Shown: piece after piece, positions 24,573 to 32,779 of the stretch | Layout of the letters: each line of letters starts with the position of its first letter | How positions within the stretch are numbered: the stretch's first letter is position 1 | NCBI GenBank assembly: GCA_934448295.1 | Contig: CAKSEY010000013.1 | Span: 1-64,000, forward strand | Direction of reading: 5' to 3' | From: an uncultured Oscillospiraceae bacterium | GTDB taxonomy: Bacteria; Bacillota; Clostridia; Oscillospirales; Ruminococcaceae | DNA length: 64,000 nt | The notes under the pieces: model-generated | The model's database searches: none | Seen by the model: the letters and a program-made list of their open reading frames with translations, nothing else | Told to the model about the DNA's origin: nothing | Position numbers and translations under genes: made by a program

Positions 24573-25937
24573 ATGCCCAGCAAACGCAAACGCGTCAACG
24601 CGTACGAACTCCGCGCGTCCTGCGGCTTCAACGCCAAGGGTAAGCGCATAATGAAGACCCGCACCTGGAAGCCGCCCTACGGCATGACGGAAGCGCAGGC
24701 GGAAAAGGAAGCGACCCGCCAGGCGTTCCTGTTCGAGGAGGAAATACGGCGCGGGGAGGTGCTCGACCAGTCCACGAAGATGGAAGATTTCCTCGTGAAG
24801 TGGCTGCATAATTACGCGGAAAAGCAGCTCCGCGCGACCACGCTGACGGGGTACAAATCCATGCTCCCTAGGATAAACGCGGCGTTCGGGAAGATGAAAA
24901 TTTCGGACATACGCCCGACCCACCTGCTCGCGTTCTACGACAATCTTTCGGACGTCGGCGTGCGGGGGGACGAGTATTTCACCGCCACCGAATTAGTCGG
25001 GGAGCTGGCGGCGGACCGCTTCGCAACCCGGAAGGAATTCTACACTGCCGCGGGGATTTCCAAGCGGACGTCGCAGAGTATGTTCGCCGGCGGGAAAGTC
25101 ACCGGGGACACCGCAGAGCGGGTCTGCGCAGTCCTGGGCGCGGATTTCGACGCGCTGTTTACCGCCGACGAGGGCGGGACGCTCTCCGCGAATACGATAC
25201 GGCATTACCACCGCTTATTGTCCGTGATTTTCTCGACTGCGGTCAGCTGGCAGGTGATCTACTCGAACCCCTGCGAGCGCGTGAAGCCCCCGAAAATGCG
25301 CCGCAGGGAGAGCCGCTACCTCGACGAGGACGGAGTTTCGGAGGTGATCGCGGCGCTGGCTGACGAGCCGTATGACTACTCGGTGATGGTGCGCATGCTG
25401 ATTTACTCGGGGCTCCGGCGCGGGGAGCTGCTCGGTCTGGAGTGGAGCGACCTCAACGTGCAGACCGGGTGCATTTCCGTGGAGCGGAGTCTGCTGTACT
25501 CCCCGGAGCGCGGCGTATTCGTGGACGACACGAAAACGGACGGCTCGCACAGGATACTCCGCCTGCCGAAATCCGCGCTTGATTTGCTGGAGGAGTACCG
25601 CGCGTGGCAGGAGGGGCGTAAGGCGGAGCTGGGGTCGCTCTGGCAGGAAAGCGACAGAATATTCACGGCGTGGGACGGGGGAATGCTCAACCCGGAAGCG
25701 CTGTCGAAGTGGTTCCACAAGTTCATCGTGCGCAAGGGTCTGCCCGACGTGAGTATACACGGTCTGCGGCATACGAACGCTACGCTGCTCATCGCCGGCG
25801 GAGTTCCACTCAAGACTGTGTCGAGCAGGCTGGGGCATTCAAGTATTTCCACGACCGGCAATATTTATGCGCACGCGATTCGCTCGGCGGATGAGGCGGC
25901 GGATACGCTGGAGGATATTCTCGGGAAAAAAGAATAG
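24573..25937 (+). CDS. int: Tyrosine recombinase (integrase) of the element
   Basis: A 454-residue site-specific recombinase. The N-terminal arm-binding part and SAM-like core-binding domain are followed by the catalytic domain with R282 (GLRRGELLGLEW), H396-x2-R399 (HGLRHTNATLL), H422 (LGHSSISTT) and nucleophile Y432. All catalytic residues are present. About residues 140-205 of the core-binding domain hold an extra helix-turn-helix-like insert (FYTAAGISKRTSQSMFAGGKV then AERVCAVLGADFDALF), a feature seen in some clostridial integrases. AAAGGAG precedes the ATG, immediately after repeat R2. It drives integration and excision together with the excisionase. It follows the replication genes, so the attachment site may lie just downstream. 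Confidence 0.93.
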   Translation: MPSKRKRVNAYELRASCGFNAKGKRIMKTRTWKPPYGMTEAQAEKEATRQAFLFEEEIRRGEVLDQSTKMEDFLVKWLHNYAEKQLRATTLTGYKSMLPRINAAFGKMKISDIRPTHLLAFYDNLSDVGVRGDEYFTATELVGELAADRFATRKEFYTAAGISKRTSQSMFAGGKVTGDTAERVCAVLGADFDALFTADEGGTLSANTIRHYHRLLSVIFSTAVSWQVIYSNPCERVKPPKMRRRESRYLDEDGVSEVIAALADEPYDYSVMVRMLIYSGLRRGELLGLEWSDLNVQTGCISVERSLLYSPERGVFVDDTKTDGSHRILRLPKSALDLLEEYRAWQEGRKAELGSLWQESDRIFTAWDGGMLNPEALSKWFHKFIVRKGLPDVSIHGLRHTNATLLIAGGVPLKTVSSRLGHSSISTTGNIYAHAIRSADEAADTLEDILGKKE

Positions 25938-25963
25938 GAGCGCATAATGTTGCAATTAATATA

Positions 25964-26092
25964 ATGTCGCACAATGCAGAAAACTATTCTCAGGTCGAGT
26001 ACAGAAAATTCAAGCACTATCGCGAAAATCCAGCGCTTGAGGTCGGCACGATAATCGGCGGCATACTTAAGGATTGCGGACTGATGTCCTGA
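25964..26092 (+). CDS. Possible small protein after the integrase (42 aa)
   Basis: An ATG-to-TGA frame coding for a polar start (MSHNAENYSQVEYRKFKHYR) and a hydrophobic glycine-rich end. It looks more protein-like than random, but no clear ribosome site stands at the right distance. It could be a fragment of an older gene cut by the element. Uncertain. Confidence 0.3.
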   Translation: MSHNAENYSQVEYRKFKHYRENPALEVGTIIGGILKDCGLMS

Positions 26093-26098
26093 ACATAG

Positions 26099-26125
26099 AA
26101 AGCGGAGCCGCAAAGCTCCGCTTTT
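26099..26125. terminator. Bidirectional terminator between the integrase and the RloC-like gene
   Basis: AAAGCGGAGC / GCTCCGCTTT (26099-26108 with 26115-26124), 6-nt loop. A-rich and T-rich ends on both sides allow it to work for both converging genes. Confidence 0.85.
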
Positions 26126-26149
26126 GCTATATTGGTTACAGTGCGATGG

Positions 26150-28516
26150 CTATTCTGGTTCTACAGATCCTTTTCCCATTTCGGTCCGTATGTCCTCGCA
26201 CCACTGTTCAATAGTAGTTTCGAAATCGGATTTTTTGTCCAGATAGGCGGACATATGCGGCTTGTTGAGCAGGTACAAAAGGCAGATGATATCCCGGGCC
26301 GTATTCTGCTTGTCCTGTTCCGAAAACTGCGCTGTGAATCCCGGGTTCGTCAGCGTTTTTATCCTGTCCTGCATATGGCTGCTGCCATGAAGATAGATCT
26401 TTGTCAGGCGTCCTTTGAAATAGTTCCGAAGCGTATCGTCCTGAATTGCGGAAAGCACCTTGGAAGCTAACAGTTTCTCTATTCCACCCTTATACTCAAA
26501 CGTCGTGAACGCCTCTGCAACGCGGCGGGTCGTATTTCCGATGGTGAGTTCGTTTCCGTTGGGAATGCCGTTGGCGTAGTCGTACACGATGTTAATGAGG
26601 GCTTGATATTCGTTAAGAATATTGTTTTTGGGTTCGAGCTTGTTGTTTTCAAGCATAAGAGTATTATTTTTCCAGCCTTTTAGCTTATTAATTGCGGTAA
26701 ATGATTTATCAATATCGTCTATGGTCTGAAGATCGTGCGCCATAAGGACGACCTTTGTGTTCTTATTGCCTTCCAGGAGCAGCCCGAACTGACTGTTAAG
26801 GAACGATATTATTCCTATGCGGTTATCAATGTCGAAGCTTGAAACCGGGTCGTCGATAACGACCATAGTTTCGTTTGCGTACTGCTTCTTTTCCTCCTTG
26901 CCGTTGAACATATCGGCAAAGAAATAGCACAGTGCAATTATATTGCGCTCTCCCACGGAAATGGCGTCGGGTCTGACGGACCTGCCGCGTGACTTGATAA
27001 CGTATTTGTTGTCCTGGCATTTGATTTCAAGACGGTCTTTGTCAAAGAAAATATATCTGAGGTGGCTGTTGATGATATCGACCGCTATAGTTATCTGCTC
27101 TTTTTTCTGTTCGAGAGTTTCAATTTCATGACGTATCCTGCCGATCTCATTCTCTGCGCTTTTAACTTTATTATCGGCAGTTTTCATGCTGCTTTTCTTT
27201 TGCAGATATAAAGTATAGTCCTGATTGATTTCATAGAATGCGATTTCGTCGTTCAGTTTGTTAAGCTGGCTCTGAATGTTGGTAATATTGCTGATACTCT
27301 GATTATATTTCTGGATTTTGATTTTCAGTGATTGAATTGAAGCAGACAGAAGATGATATGCGTCGTCAAGTCCGATATCTGAAAGTCCGAACGGAGAAAA
27401 GGGGGCTTCCTTTTTTTGCTCCAGATTTATGTTGCATTTGGATATTATGTCATTCAGAATATTGAGCTGTGATTTACACTCATCGCAGAGCGACTTGTCG
27501 GCGGCATAATAATCTGAAAAGTTTATATCCAGTGGATTCATATGAGCGTTGTCCAGTTCCTGAATGTGTTCTTCAACATCTCTGTTAAATGCCGCTTTTA
27601 TGCTTTCTATAAGATGTTCTTTGTAGTTCTGTGTAACTGGCTGATAGCAGAAAGGGCACTCCGAAACCTCCGGGTCTGTGAATACCGCCCGGATGTTTTT
27701 TAAACTATCTGACTTCCCATCGGAAATAAGCTGCACCATTCTATTTTCGCGGTCAGTGAGTTCCGGTCTTTCAACTTTCTTTAAGAGCAGCGCATTGATG
27801 TTTTTTTCGTCAACCGGAGGAAGATCTGGAATAGAATCAGTTATTGGGTGGCATTCATTGCTCCTTAAGCTGATTAGAAGCTTCTGCTTCTCATAGTATT
27901 CATTCTGAGTTTCTTCTATTGTGGTTTTTGAGGGAGGAATTTTGGCTATAGCGTGAACTTTATCGTCGCCTACAGACGCATTGGTGCTGAGCTGCATGAT
28001 CGCTTTTCTTCTGACAGCCCAGTTCTGTTTGAGCAAAGTTCTAGCACGGTTAAAGTAAAAGTCAGGATTATCAGTCGATTTTTCAGCTGTGAACCGGGAA
28101 TACTCTGATTCCGCTTTAGATAAGGTTTCCTCGGCTTGTTTCTGTTCGGCTTCCAGTTCATGAATCTTGTCATCGATATCCACCTGTTCGTCTAACATGA
28201 TGATGGATTCAAGCTTGTCCCCCTTGATTTTGATTTTCTGGTTTATGTAGTCCTCGTCGAATACATATATGCTTTTGCGTTCTTCCTCGCTTAGTGTTAG
28301 TGGGATCCCTGCCTGGTCAATAAGCGACGATGAAGTAATACCGTCGGTGGTATTGTCCTTCAGGGTTCTGAATGCCTTTGCAAGCGTGCTTTTCCCGGCG
28401 CCGTTTCTGCCGTAGATAAGACAGGTATGGCGATTAGAATCCGGAAAGATATCATAATTGCTTGGCGACTGAAATGCTTCACTTTCAAAGTGCAGAGTTT
28501 TAACTTTCTCGAACAT
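26150..28516 (-). CDS. RloC/PrrC-like AAA ATPase, candidate anticodon nuclease
   Basis: ATG 28516 is chosen: GAAAGGGG precedes it on the minus strand and the residues before it are untranslated-looking. The protein is 788 residues. Walker A GRNGAGKS is at 36-43 and the Walker B acidic pair is D555-D556 (MVVIDDPVSSFD). A coiled-coil arm with C287-x2-C290 (ECPFCYQP) and C344-x2-C347 lies between them, like the zinc hook of RloC. Near the end, R664-x3-E668 (RRVAEAF) and H710 (LHGSSH) match the R-x3-E...H pattern of the PrrC/RloC tRNA-cutting domain. RloC-type proteins stop translation when DNA restriction or damage is sensed. Family is well supported; nuclease activity is inferred from three residues. 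It faces the integrase gene. Confidence 0.75.
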   Translation of the reverse strand: MFEKVKTLHFESEAFQSPSNYDIFPDSNRHTCLIYGRNGAGKSTLAKAFRTLKDNTTDGITSSSLIDQAGIPLTLSEEERKSIYVFDEDYINQKIKIKGDKLESIIMLDEQVDIDDKIHELEAEQKQAEETLSKAESEYSRFTAEKSTDNPDFYFNRARTLLKQNWAVRRKAIMQLSTNASVGDDKVHAIAKIPPSKTTIEETQNEYYEKQKLLISLRSNECHPITDSIPDLPPVDEKNINALLLKKVERPELTDRENRMVQLISDGKSDSLKNIRAVFTDPEVSECPFCYQPVTQNYKEHLIESIKAAFNRDVEEHIQELDNAHMNPLDINFSDYYAADKSLCDECKSQLNILNDIISKCNINLEQKKEAPFSPFGLSDIGLDDAYHLLSASIQSLKIKIQKYNQSISNITNIQSQLNKLNDEIAFYEINQDYTLYLQKKSSMKTADNKVKSAENEIGRIRHEIETLEQKKEQITIAVDIINSHLRYIFFDKDRLEIKCQDNKYVIKSRGRSVRPDAISVGERNIIALCYFFADMFNGKEEKKQYANETMVVIDDPVSSFDIDNRIGIISFLNSQFGLLLEGNKNTKVVLMAHDLQTIDDIDKSFTAINKLKGWKNNTLMLENNKLEPKNNILNEYQALINIVYDYANGIPNGNELTIGNTTRRVAEAFTTFEYKGGIEKLLASKVLSAIQDDTLRNYFKGRLTKIYLHGSSHMQDRIKTLTNPGFTAQFSEQDKQNTARDIICLLYLLNKPHMSAYLDKKSDFETTIEQWCEDIRTEMGKGSVEPE

Positions 28517-28662
28517 TTTTCTACCCCTTTCAATTTTGACAATTAGGATAAGTTTATGATACCATATTTCGACCAAAAAATCAAGAGGTTGGAACAATAT
28601 GTTACAAAAAATACAAATCGGCCATTGTAATTGTAATAATGCGTAATAGGACAAAAATAACG

Positions 28663-28691
28663 TTGACAATCTGCATATAATAAGCTATAAT
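28663..28691 (+). promoter_or_regulatory. Consensus promoter now reading into a gene fragment
   Basis: TTGACA (28663-28668) and TATAAT (28686-28691), 17-bp spacer, both perfect. Followed by AAGGAG (28714-28719) and ATG 28726. It drives only the broken fic start described next, and then runs antisense to the adjacent pseudogene. Confidence 0.8.
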
Positions 28692-28725
28692 ATATGCAGA
28701 TAAACCGCAATATAAGGAGAATCCC

Positions 28726-28827
28726 ATGCGAAAGTTCGACTACACATTTCTGAAAAAAATCAGCGTCCCCGCCGACATAATGAACTCCGCAACGGAAACG
28801 GACGCGGGGATCTCGGCGCTGTTGTAG
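28726..28827 (+). pseudogene. Fic-family protein, first ~20 codons only
   Basis: ATG with a good ribosome site begins MRKFDYTFLKKISVPADIMN, which resembles the N-terminus of clostridial Fic-domain AMPylases. After about 20 residues the similarity ends, the frame runs antisense into the AlbA_2 remnant and meets TAG at 28825. A deletion has removed the rest of the gene. The Fic call rests on a short stretch. Confidence 0.5.
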
Positions 28828-29213
28828 AGCGTTGCCCTGAAAATTCCGCGTTCGTTTTCGAATTTAGGCTCGGGTAGACCCACGTTTTTCATCGCGCTGT
28901 ACACGGTGGGAATGCCGCTGTACCTGTTCTCGGTGACGTCTATGACTTCAAGCGCGTTCAGAATCAGCTCCCTGACTGCCACGACGTGGTATTCCGGCTT
29001 GTCGGAGCGCCTGCCTGTCTGTGGGTCGATACAGGTGGCGGTTTTCATGTTCCTGCGAACGAAGCTCCGGCTCCATCTGCAGAGCCTGCTCCATTATCTT
29101 TTTCTGGAGGTCCGCAGGGTCGTACACTCCGCAGATATCAAAGCCGTTATTCTCGTCTATCCCGAAATAAAATATCGAAATCGTTATAAAAGTGTTACAA
29201 AATCGTTATTATT
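28790..29213 (-). pseudogene. AlbA_2-domain ATP-binding protein, decayed remnant
   Basis: Read on the minus strand, 29190-29045 encodes FYFGIDENNGFDICGVYD then ADLQKKIMEQALQMEP, typical of the AlbA_2 (divergent AAA-4) domain. A frame change near 29045 leads to a second piece, VVAVRELILNALEV...YSGIPTVYSAMKNVGLPEPKFEN, which matches the C-terminal ATPase half of the same family. The middle is missing and the end is cut where it meets the fic fragment. These proteins are usually transcriptional or defence-linked regulators of about 400-550 residues. Confidence 0.65.
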
Positions 29214-30182
29214 TTAGCCTATTGTTGGATTACCCTGTTCAAGCACATTACACCGCTCCTCAATAAGCCCCGCGAACCTCCGCTTCATATCCTCCGGCAG
29301 GAACGATTCCCCGCACATCGCGAGAAATTTCGGTTTCATCGAAAGCAGCTTCCTCATCATTTTCTCGGCGGACTGACGTGTAATTCCGCACTCGTCGGCG
29401 AAAACAAGGAAGTCCCTGCGGCGGATATTCTGCTTCTTTCCGTTCAGCGCGAGGGCTGTCTGCTCGACGTCCTCGGGCATTATGACGTTTACGGGGAGCA
29501 GGTCGTAAGCCGGGGAAAGGACGTACTTCCCGCTGCGCTCGGCGGTTTCAATGAGCGAGAAATTCTTCAGATGCATATCCGAATTCCCCGTGATGAAGCA
29601 GAAAATCAGCCTGTAAAACAGCTCGGACAAATCCAGTCCGCTCCGCGAGGAATAACGCTCTATGACCTTCGCGCAGCGTTCGTAGGAGCCGCGGTACTTG
29701 TCCTGCGTGAGCCGCAGGTCGAGCTGGCAGAAATCCTCCATCGCGAGCATTTCCACGTTATCTTTCCCGAAAACACGGTCTATCCTGCGGGTGATGTACG
29801 CGAGGTTCCCGCCGCCCCTTACCAGCGCGTGCGGTACGGTGCTAATCCCCGCCGCGTCCGCCATGGACATGACGAGATGTTCCGCCTCGGGGACCGCCCT
29901 GAAATCCTCCACCTGCGGCTTGAGAATAAATCCTGTCGGGTAATTCACCAGCGTGAGCTGCGGCTTTCTCCCCTCGGACATGAGGTGCAGCGAGAGCTTT
30001 TTCTGCACGCCGGGGATTGTCAGCCCCTTGCCGGCGGTTTCTATCGCGAGGTGCTCCAGCGCACTGTTGTCTATCTCCAGTTCGGGGATAATGCTCGTGC
30101 CGAAAAAGCGCTTTACGCAGGCTTTGTGCCAGCCCGAGGGTTCGTCGGTTTTAAGCGGTTTCCCGCAGCAAAGGCAGTTCAT
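29214..30182 (-). CDS. hipT: HipT toxin kinase (HipA C-terminal-like)
   Basis: A 322-residue serine/threonine kinase of the HipA fold. It starts with a CxxC pair (MNCLCCGKPL). The glycine-rich region is KGLTIPGVQKKLSL, the catalytic loop NSDMHLKNF has D202, H204, K206 and N207, and the metal-binding SPAYDLLPV follows. In the tripartite HipBST system of E. coli, HipT phosphorylates tryptophanyl-tRNA synthetase and halts translation. Here it follows hipS with a 4-nt overlap. The small size, lacking the N-terminal subdomain carried by hipS, is what marks HipT apart from HipA. Confidence 0.88.
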   Translation of the reverse strand: MNCLCCGKPLKTDEPSGWHKACVKRFFGTSIIPELEIDNSALEHLAIETAGKGLTIPGVQKKLSLHLMSEGRKPQLTLVNYPTGFILKPQVEDFRAVPEAEHLVMSMADAAGISTVPHALVRGGGNLAYITRRIDRVFGKDNVEMLAMEDFCQLDLRLTQDKYRGSYERCAKVIERYSSRSGLDLSELFYRLIFCFITGNSDMHLKNFSLIETAERSGKYVLSPAYDLLPVNVIMPEDVEQTALALNGKKQNIRRRDFLVFADECGITRQSAEKMMRKLLSMKPKFLAMCGESFLPEDMKRRFAGLIEERCNVLEQGNPTIG

Positions 30183-30508
30183 GATTTTTCACCTCTGATA
30201 CTAACGTTGCCGATGGCGTCCCGGCAGGAAATGAGCAGCAGTCCGAAGCGGTCTTTCTGGTCTATCTTCCAGTTGCGGGTAATCACGCCGAGCAGCCAGC
30301 CCTCTGGGATAAGCCCGTCGAAGAACGAAAACAGCGTTTTCGAGGAATAAATCTCCTCCGACAGCGGCAGGGTCAGCGACACGGCGCTTGCGCCACCGGA
30401 GCGCAGGTAGTCGCGGTCGTACTCAAAGGAGTACCCCTCGTCGGTTTCGGAAAGAGCGCCTGCGTAGGCGTTCCTGACGTACACATATGCGGTTCTGAAC
30501 GCGCCCAT
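30179..30508 (-). CDS. hipS: HipS antitoxin (HipA N-terminal subdomain-like)
   Basis: A 109-residue protein equal to the N-terminal subdomain 1 of HipA: YVYVRNAYAGALSETDEGYSF...YDRDYLRSGGASAVSLTLPLSEEIY then FFDGLIPEGW. In HipBST the separate HipS protein, not HipB, neutralises the kinase. Its ATG shares one base with the hipB stop (TAATG) and its end overlaps hipT by 4 nt, so the three are translationally coupled. Confidence 0.87.
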   Translation of the reverse strand: MGAFRTAYVYVRNAYAGALSETDEGYSFEYDRDYLRSGGASAVSLTLPLSEEIYSSKTLFSFFDGLIPEGWLLGVITRNWKIDQKDRFGLLLISCRDAIGNVSIRGEKS

Positions 30509-30711
30509 TACTCATCGTCCTTTCTGCCGGGGACTGCCTGCATATCGAACATCGCGAGGGCGGCGTTCACCTTGTCCATGCGCACCGTTTCCTTGCCCTG
30601 CTCGAGCTCCCGCACGAAACGCAGCCCCAGCCCCGAACGTATCGCGAATTCTTCCTGCGTGAGCCCTGCGGCTTTGCGGTTTTCCTTGATAAATTTCGCT
30701 ATCGGATTCAT
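30508..30711 (-). CDS. hipB: HipB-like XRE regulator
   Basis: A 67-residue helix-turn-helix protein; KAAGLTQEEFAIRSGLGLRFVRELEQGKE is the XRE motif. It is first in the hipBST operon and is expected to repress it by binding the palindromes upstream and to add to neutralisation. The ribosome site AGGGGGCG lies before the ATG. Confidence 0.88.
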   Translation of the reverse strand: MNPIAKFIKENRKAAGLTQEEFAIRSGLGLRFVRELEQGKETVRMDKVNAALAMFDMQAVPGRKDDE

Positions 30712-30734
30712 TTCTGCGCCCCCTTTTGTTATAT

Positions 30735-30836
30735 ATTTTACACCCGTTCGGGTATTTTGTCAATGGGGTTGGCGTGAATTTATACCCGTTCGGTGATAAA
30801 TCTGTGCGTTTGTTATAGTATTGCACCCTAACGGGT
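30735..30836 (-). promoter_or_regulatory. hipBST promoter with three HipB operator candidates
   Basis: On the minus strand TTGACA (30763-30758) and TAAAAT (30740-30735) are 17 bp apart. The palindrome ACCCG-TT-CGGGT (30742-30753) fills the spacer. Two further copies lie upstream: ACCCGTTCGGTG (30784-30795) and ACCCTAACGGGT (30825-30836). Centres are 42 and 41 bp apart, about four helical turns, so bound dimers would face the same side of DNA. Confidence 0.8.
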
Positions 30837-30871
30837 ATATTATGCGCGGGAGATTTTAAGTGTAAATCAAC

Positions 30872-30900
30872 TTGAAAAAGGGCGGATGTTGTGATATAAT
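30872..30900 (+). promoter_or_regulatory. Promoter of the first acetyltransferase gene
   Basis: TTGAAA (30872-30877) and TATAAT (30895-30900), 17-bp spacer, 27 bp before the ATG. Confidence 0.75.
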
Positions 30901-30926
30901 AATTTTACGGAGAATAAGGGGGATTT

Positions 30927-31400
30927 ATGGATTATAAAATCAGAAAGATCAAAGAATCTGAATACAGCGTATTAGGCGATTTCCTTTACGAGGCGATATT
31001 CATTCCCGAGGGCGTAAAACCGCCGCCGAGGGAAATCATCGAACAGCCCGAATTGCAGGTGTACATATCTGATTTCGGAAAACATAAAGGGGACTGCTGC
31101 CTTGTTGCGGAGCTGGACAAAAGAATAATCGGTGCTGTGTGGGTGCGGATAATGAATGATTACGGTCATATTGACGACGAAACTCCGTCGTTCGCGATAT
31201 CCCTATATCCCGGGTACAGGAACCACGGGATAGGGACAGCTTTGATGAAATCAATGCTTGAGTTATTGAAAGCGGAAAATTACAAACAGGCTTCGCTTGC
31301 TGTTCAGAAAGCCAACTACGCAGTTAAAATGTATAAGAATGTCGGATTTGAGATCGTCGGAGAAAATGCGGAAGAGTACATCATGGCGTATAGGTTTTGA
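30927..31400 (+). CDS. GNAT-family N-acetyltransferase
   Basis: A 157-residue enzyme of the GNAT fold that transfers acetyl from acetyl-CoA to an amine. The acetyl-CoA loop YPGYRNHGIGTALMKSMLE and the following QKANYAVKMYKNVGFEIVGE motif (motifs A and B) are present. The substrate cannot be told from sequence. AAGGGGGA precedes the ATG and it has its own promoter. A second GNAT gene follows 41 bp later, probably co-transcribed. Confidence 0.85.
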   Translation: MDYKIRKIKESEYSVLGDFLYEAIFIPEGVKPPPREIIEQPELQVYISDFGKHKGDCCLVAELDKRIIGAVWVRIMNDYGHIDDETPSFAISLYPGYRNHGIGTALMKSMLELLKAENYKQASLAVQKANYAVKMYKNVGFEIVGENAEEYIMAYRF

Positions 31401-31441
31401 ATGGCAATCGCTGTCGGGTAATGAAGTGTGGAGGTACTTAA

Positions 31442-31984
31442 ATGAACGCGGAAATCGACATATCGAATGTTGTTTTAAGGACGGAGCGGCTCATACTGCG
31501 CCCGTGGAGGGAATCCGACCTTGATGATTTTTTCGGGTACGCGAGCGTGGACGGCGTCGGGGAGATGGCGGGCTGGCCGCACCACAAAACAAAGGAAGAA
31601 ACGCAGGCTATCCTTACTGCGTTCATTAACGGTAAAAAGACGTTCGCCATCGAGTGCGGCGGGAAAGTCATAGGCTCGCTGGGAATCGAAAAATACGACG
31701 AGGAGAAGCTCCCGGAATTCAGCGATAAATCGGGGCGTGAGCTGGGATTTGTGCTGTCGAAAGCGTACTGGGGCAACGGCTACATGGCGGAGGCTGTCCG
31801 GGCGGTGATAGATTATCTGTTTGGGCAGGTCGGGCTTGATTTTATTGCGTGCGGATATTTCACCGACAATCCGCAGTCGAAGCGCGTGCAGGAAAAATGC
31901 GGGTTCAAGTTTTATAAGTACAGTAAGTACACGACGGCTTACGGGGTCACTAAGGACGAGTGTATCAATGTTTTGTTCGGGTGA
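31442..31984 (+). CDS. RimJ/RimL-type GNAT acetyltransferase
   Basis: A 180-residue enzyme. It opens with the RimJ/RimL pattern VVLRTERLILRPWRESDLDDFF and has the acetyl-CoA loop AYWGNGYMAEAVRAVIDYLF and the closing DNPQSKRVQEKCGFKF motif. RimJ/L-like enzymes acetylate N-termini of ribosomal proteins, but many relatives modify drugs or small molecules. GGAGG stands before the ATG. A terminator follows about 80 bp downstream. Confidence 0.87.
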   Translation: MNAEIDISNVVLRTERLILRPWRESDLDDFFGYASVDGVGEMAGWPHHKTKEETQAILTAFINGKKTFAIECGGKVIGSLGIEKYDEEKLPEFSDKSGRELGFVLSKAYWGNGYMAEAVRAVIDYLFGQVGLDFIACGYFTDNPQSKRVQEKCGFKFYKYSKYTTAYGVTKDECINVLFG

Positions 31985-32064
31985 ATTTGCGGTGGGTTTC
32001 GTGCGTTGACTGCGATGTTTTGGTGGGAATGTGCGGTAAGTAATCAGAACTGAAAAATATGATA

Positions 32065-32096
32065 GGGAATGCAATTTTTACGTTGCATTCCCTTTT
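32065..32096 (+). terminator. Terminator after the acetyltransferase genes
   Basis: GGGAATGCAA / TTGCATTCCC (32065-32074 with 32083-32092), 8-nt loop, then TTTTGTTTT. Confidence 0.85.
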
Positions 32097-32125
32097 GTTT
32101 TGCCTGTTTTCGGAGCGTTACTGTG

Positions 32126-32320
32126 GGCAACTATGGTGTTTTGATTGATTTACACAGAATGCGATATCTGCAAATGGCTTCCAAGACCGACAATGTGAAG
32201 ATCATCACCCCGGAAGCAAACCAGTTTGCGGACGCGTGGGATATTGACTACCGCAAGTACCATGACCTGTTCATTCCGGACAATAAGAAGGCGGTTATCG
32301 CGGTTTCTCTTGGAGCTTAA
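32126..32320 (+). pseudogene. Phage capsid-like protein, C-terminal fragment
   Basis: The frame reads GNYGVLIDLHRMRYLQMASK then TDNVKIITPEANQFADAWDI and ends in DNKKAVIAVSLGA. This looks like the last 65 residues of a phage major structural (capsid) protein. The start is missing: a bacterial terminator lies just upstream. A hairpin follows at 32341. The capsid label is inferred from the phage genes after it. Confidence 0.45.
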
Positions 32321-32340
32321 GGTACCTGAACGGATATGAT

Positions 32341-32366
32341 GATAGGCGGCTTGGCTGCCGCCTATC
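32341..32366 (+). terminator. Hairpin after the capsid-like fragment
   Basis: GATAGGCGGC / GCCGCCTATC, perfect 10-bp stem with a 6-nt loop, no T-run. It lies between a highly expressed class of phage gene and the next one and may act as a partial terminator or RNA stabiliser. Confidence 0.6.
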
Positions 32367-32389
32367 TGCAATATGAAAGGAGAACGAGA

Positions 32390-32779
32390 ATGCTTCTTAT
32401 TACAGTCGATGAATACAAAGACATGGGATTTCCGGTGGTCAGGGAGGAAAATATCCCGAGCTGCATAATGCGGAGCTGCTACATCATCAACGGACTTACC
32501 GACGGCAGAGCCGAGCAGGCTGTTCAGTCCGGCGGGAAGCCCTCCGAGCTTGTGAAGCAGGCGGCTGGGTTCCAGACATACCAGCTCCTCAGGGAGATGG
32601 AGGATATCGAAAATATCAGGGCTTCCAGCTCAGGCAGCGAGAAGGTGTCTATCGGGGATTATTCATACAGCACGCAGTCCAGCGAGAGCAATTCTTCCGA
32701 GGTGTACCGCAGCGATTCCGATACGGCGGGTATCAACGTTATCAGGCTGCTGAGAGTTCGCCGGAGTGGAGGTGCATGA
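32390..32779 (+). CDS. Phage head-tail connector-like protein
   Basis: Start ATG 32390 is set by AAAGGAG at 32376-32382. The product has 129 residues: MLLITVDEYKDMGFPVVREE then a helical N-terminal part, a serine-rich stretch (SYSTQSSESNSSEVYRSDSD) and an arginine-rich end. Position directly after the capsid-like fragment and before a minor-capsid-like gene fits a head-tail connector. Sequence similarity is not obvious to me; the call is from gene order. Confidence 0.5.
   Translation: MLLITVDEYKDMGFPVVREENIPSCIMRSCYIINGLTDGRAEQAVQSGGKPSELVKQAAGFQTYQLLREMEDIENIRASSSGSEKVSIGDYSYSTQSSESNSSEVYRSDSDTAGINVIRLLRVRRSGGA

Noticed and set aside
32069..32125. Start of the capsid-like fragment at 32069
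   Set aside because: That ATG lies inside the loop side of a terminator hairpin; phage-like sequence begins only near 32126.
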